Shown here: in pieces, positions 62,091 through 64,000 of the stretch
Layout: every line of letters begins with the position of its first letter
Numbering within the stretch: the stretch's first letter is position 1
Virus record (IMG/VR): IMGVR_UViG_3300030002_000005
Location: 18,066 to 82,065 of that record
DNA length: 64,000 bases
Strand: one strand, 5' to 3'
Source: a virus
The notes under the pieces: generated by a model
The model's database searches: none
Told to the model about the DNA's origin: nothing
What the model saw: the letters and a program-made list of their open reading frames with translations, nothing else
Made by a program: the position numbers and the translations under genes

Positions 62091-63173
62091 ATGAAAGATA
62101 ATACAAATATAGTACCGCCAAACGTGGTGGTAAGAAAAGCTACGGCAAAAAAAACATTTTCTTTAGCAGATTTTAAGAAAAAAGCTGGCTGTGAAGACGT
62201 TCCTGATAAGCCTTTAACATGGCTAAGAACCTCAGCGGCAATGGAAAAGGCAACAGGACTTCCAGGTTTTGCTAAAGGTTATGTAAATCTATGTAGAGGT
62301 TTCTCTAACACAGGAAAATCGACAGCTGTATGTGAAGGCATTGTTGCAGCACAGAAAGATGGCGACTTAGTAATCATTATTGATACTGAAAACAATATGG
62401 GTATGGAAAGGCTTGTAAAAATGGGTTTTGACATAAACGGCGAATATATTCTGATTGATAACGAATACTTGTTAACAAATTTTGGTAAAAAACAGGATAA
62501 GGATCGAAACGAAGCGTCTATTGAAGATTTAGCTAAATGTATGTACTATTTTATGGATGAACAGAATGATGGTAATCTTGATCGTAATATTACGTTTGCT
62601 ATTGACTCGATTGGTACACTAAACTGTATTGCCACAATTAATGCACAGGTTAAAGAAACAACTGCGAATAACATGTGGAATGCAAAAGCTTACGAAACAT
62701 GTTTTCTATCAATGCTAAACAATACCATTCCAAACAGTAGAAAGATTGATAAGCCATATATTAATACTGTTATCGCTGTTCAGAAAATATGGATTGACAA
62801 TATGAACGGCGGAGGAGTAAAACATAAAGGTGGTGAAACATTCTATTTCGGTTCAAGGCTTATTTATCATTTCGGTGGTATTATTGCTCATGGAACTAAA
62901 AAGATTATGGCAACCAGCAAGAAACGTGATGTGAACTACGGAATTGAGGCTCGAATCAATGTAGCTAAGAACCATATTGACGGCCCACTTGGAGGTATCT
63001 CAATGGAGGGGAAAATTATCTCAACGCCTCATGGTTTTGTTTATCCTGACGATCTTGAAATCTATAAGAAGAAATATATTCTATTCTTTAGGAATATCTT
63101 CAATGACGATACAATGACTTCCGATGATTTAACATTTGAGGCTCATGACGTAGAATTTAGCGAAGAAAGCTAA
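62091..63173 (+). CDS. uvsX: RecA-like recombinase (UvsX-like)
   Basis: Strand-exchange ATPase for recombination-dependent replication. 360 residues from ATG 62091; the ATG at 62043 lies in a terminator-like hairpin and would add sixteen residues that do not look like the family. Walker A is FSNTGKST near residue 78, Walker B-like VIIIDTENNM about 100, and ITFAIDSIGTLN about 165 supplies the second acidic motif. The loop 2/core region appears as KHKGGETFYFGSRLIYHF. T4 UvsX is 391 aa. It overlaps the next gene by one base (TAATG). Confidence 0.92.
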   Translation: MKDNTNIVPPNVVVRKATAKKTFSLADFKKKAGCEDVPDKPLTWLRTSAAMEKATGLPGFAKGYVNLCRGFSNTGKSTAVCEGIVAAQKDGDLVIIIDTENNMGMERLVKMGFDINGEYILIDNEYLLTNFGKKQDKDRNEASIEDLAKCMYYFMDEQNDGNLDRNITFAIDSIGTLNCIATINAQVKETTANNMWNAKAYETCFLSMLNNTIPNSRKIDKPYINTVIAVQKIWIDNMNGGGVKHKGGETFYFGSRLIYHFGGIIAHGTKKIMATSKKRDVNYGIEARINVAKNHIDGPLGGISMEGKIISTPHGFVYPDDLEIYKKKYILFFRNIFNDDTMTSDDLTFEAHDVEFSEES

Positions 63174-64000
63174 TGGAAATCAGAACCCTATTAGTTGACG
63201 GAAACTATCTTCTAAAAAGATCATTCTTCGGTGCGAAAGATGCTTATACAGCGTCTTTCGGATCGATCGGTGGTCTATATGGCTTTCTAACGACCATTAG
63301 AAAGCTAATTAAAGAACATCAGATCAATAAGGTTGTGGTGTGTTGGGATGGTGAGAACGGCGGAATTGATAGGCATAAACTCGATCCTGAGTATAAAGCA
63401 AATCGAAAGGATAAGTCGTGGCACAGTAAAATTGAAATGACTGATGCCGAAATAAGACGTGAACAAGCTAAAGACGAGTCCATTTTAAAAAATAAGAAAC
63501 GTATTCAGCAATACATCGAAGAATTGTTTATTCGCCAGATAGAAGTTGATGAAATTGAAGCAGATGACCTGATTGCGTCGTATTGCAAATCGAATTCAAA
63601 GAAGGAAATAATCTTTTTGTTTACTAACGATAGGGACTTCATTCAATTGCTCGAACTTGACATAACAATATTATTTGGCAATATTGATCATCCTGTGACT
63701 AAAGCCACATTTTTCTATGACTTCAAGTATCATTATTCTAATGGCTTAATTGTAAAAATAATTGGCGGTGATGTTTCGGATAACATTAAGGGTATTGCAG
63801 GTATAAAAGAAGACGTTCTAATAAAACATTTTCCTGATATTAAATTTAGAAAGCTAACTGTTAGAGAGATATGTGGACGTGCTGATGAAATCAATAAAAA
63901 TAGAATACTTGAGAAGAAAAAACCTTTAAAAATATTCGAGAGTTTATTGGCAAACATCCCCAGATTAAAGCTTAATTATGAGTTGACAGACCTTTCAAGA
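63173..64000 (+). CDS. 5'-3' exonuclease / flap nuclease (T4 RNase H type), 3' end outside window
   Basis: Removes RNA primers and flaps on the lagging strand. The frame runs open from ATG 63173 to the window end (276 codons shown). FEN-family acidic motifs are in order: LLVDGNYLLKRSFF, VVVCWDGENGG with KLDPEYKANRKDKS, VDEIEADDLIASYC (about residues 124-137), FLFTNDRDFIQLL, and the helix-hairpin-helix IIGGDVSDNIKGIAGI (about 201-216). Located after gp32 and uvsX, it completes a replication-recombination block. Not a short ORF: it is truncated only by the window edge. Confidence 0.9.
   Translation, partial: MEIRTLLVDGNYLLKRSFFGAKDAYTASFGSIGGLYGFLTTIRKLIKEHQINKVVVCWDGENGGIDRHKLDPEYKANRKDKSWHSKIEMTDAEIRREQAKDESILKNKKRIQQYIEELFIRQIEVDEIEADDLIASYCKSNSKKEIIFLFTNDRDFIQLLELDITILFGNIDHPVTKATFFYDFKYHYSNGLIVKIIGGDVSDNIKGIAGIKEDVLIKHFPDIKFRKLTVREICGRADEINKNRILEKKKPLKIFESLLANIPRLKLNYELTDLSR

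Noticed and set aside
1-64000. Alternative genetic code as in some large gut phages
   Set aside because: TAG, TGA and TAA all end genes at sensible positions (for example TAG after the capsid gene) and none is read through.

Overview
This window is part of the genome of a large, contractile-tailed, T4-like bacteriophage whose host is probably a member of the Bacteroidota. The T4-type assignment rests on recognisable homologues or analogues of gp17, gp20, gp21, gp22, gp23, gp13, gp14, gp15, gp18, gp19, gp53, gp26, gp55, gp32, UvsX and the T4 RNase H-type 5' nuclease. The host is inferred from several promoters matching the Bacteroidota vegetative consensus (a TTG-type -33 box, 19-20 bp, then TAnnTTTG) and from start codons preceded by A/T-rich leaders without Shine-Dalgarno sequences. 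The DNA is AT-rich, standard stop codons are used, and I saw no tRNA gene, CRISPR array or integrase.

Layout. 1-7044 (+): a truncated repeat-rich acidic protein, an unknown gene, the large terminase interrupted by a mini-intein, the portal and an unknown gene. 7075-12150 (-): a giant baseplate hub protein ending in a lytic transglycosylase domain. 12237-16033 (+): prohead protease, scaffold and major capsid protein. 16121-17960 (+): a small host-promoter gene and a GIY-YIG homing endonuclease fusion. 17981-20265 (-): a UvrD-like helicase operon. 20312-21974 (+): neck proteins gp13 and gp14. 22079-23300 (-): a second GIY-YIG endonuclease with two small genes. 23357-27144 (-): a nucleotide-metabolism operon (dUTPase, thymidylate synthase, a possible nuclease and small genes). 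27207-32201: a gp15-like tail completion gene and three unknown virion-type genes. 32363-35694 (+): tail sheath and tube. 35740-38926 (-): a spike/baseplate operon. 38964-43145 (-): the late sigma factor, two glycosyltransferases, a HAD-like protein and a PhoH-like ATPase. 43259-51557 (+): a tail assembly protein with a probable -1 frameshift, the tape measure, and fibre and adhesin genes. 51970-55283 (+): a large baseplate protein with an OmpA-like segment, and gp53. 55340-60629 (+): a tandem glycosyltransferase, acidic proteins, a small metallopeptidase and a structural protein. 60776-64000 (+): replication and recombination genes gp32, uvsX and a 5' nuclease cut by the window edge.

Regulation. 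Two promoter classes can be read by eye. Morphogenesis genes on both strands are preceded by TATTTATA, read in the direction of transcription. This is the reverse complement of the T4 late box TATAAATA, and the window encodes a gp55-like late sigma factor that could read it. Replication, nucleotide and mobile genes instead carry CTTG(C/T)-N18/19-TAnnTTTG promoters, some inside inverted repeats that could be operators. Strong hairpin terminators, several bidirectional, separate the transcription units.

Most notable points: a likely programmed -1 frameshift (slippery T-run, 5-nt spacer, hairpin) just upstream of the tape measure gene; the orientation of the late promoter box; a 143-residue intein in the terminase; a gp32 homologue with an SSB-like DLPF tip; an inverted repeat over the gp32 promoter; and a candidate small RNA near 51.74-51.84 kb.
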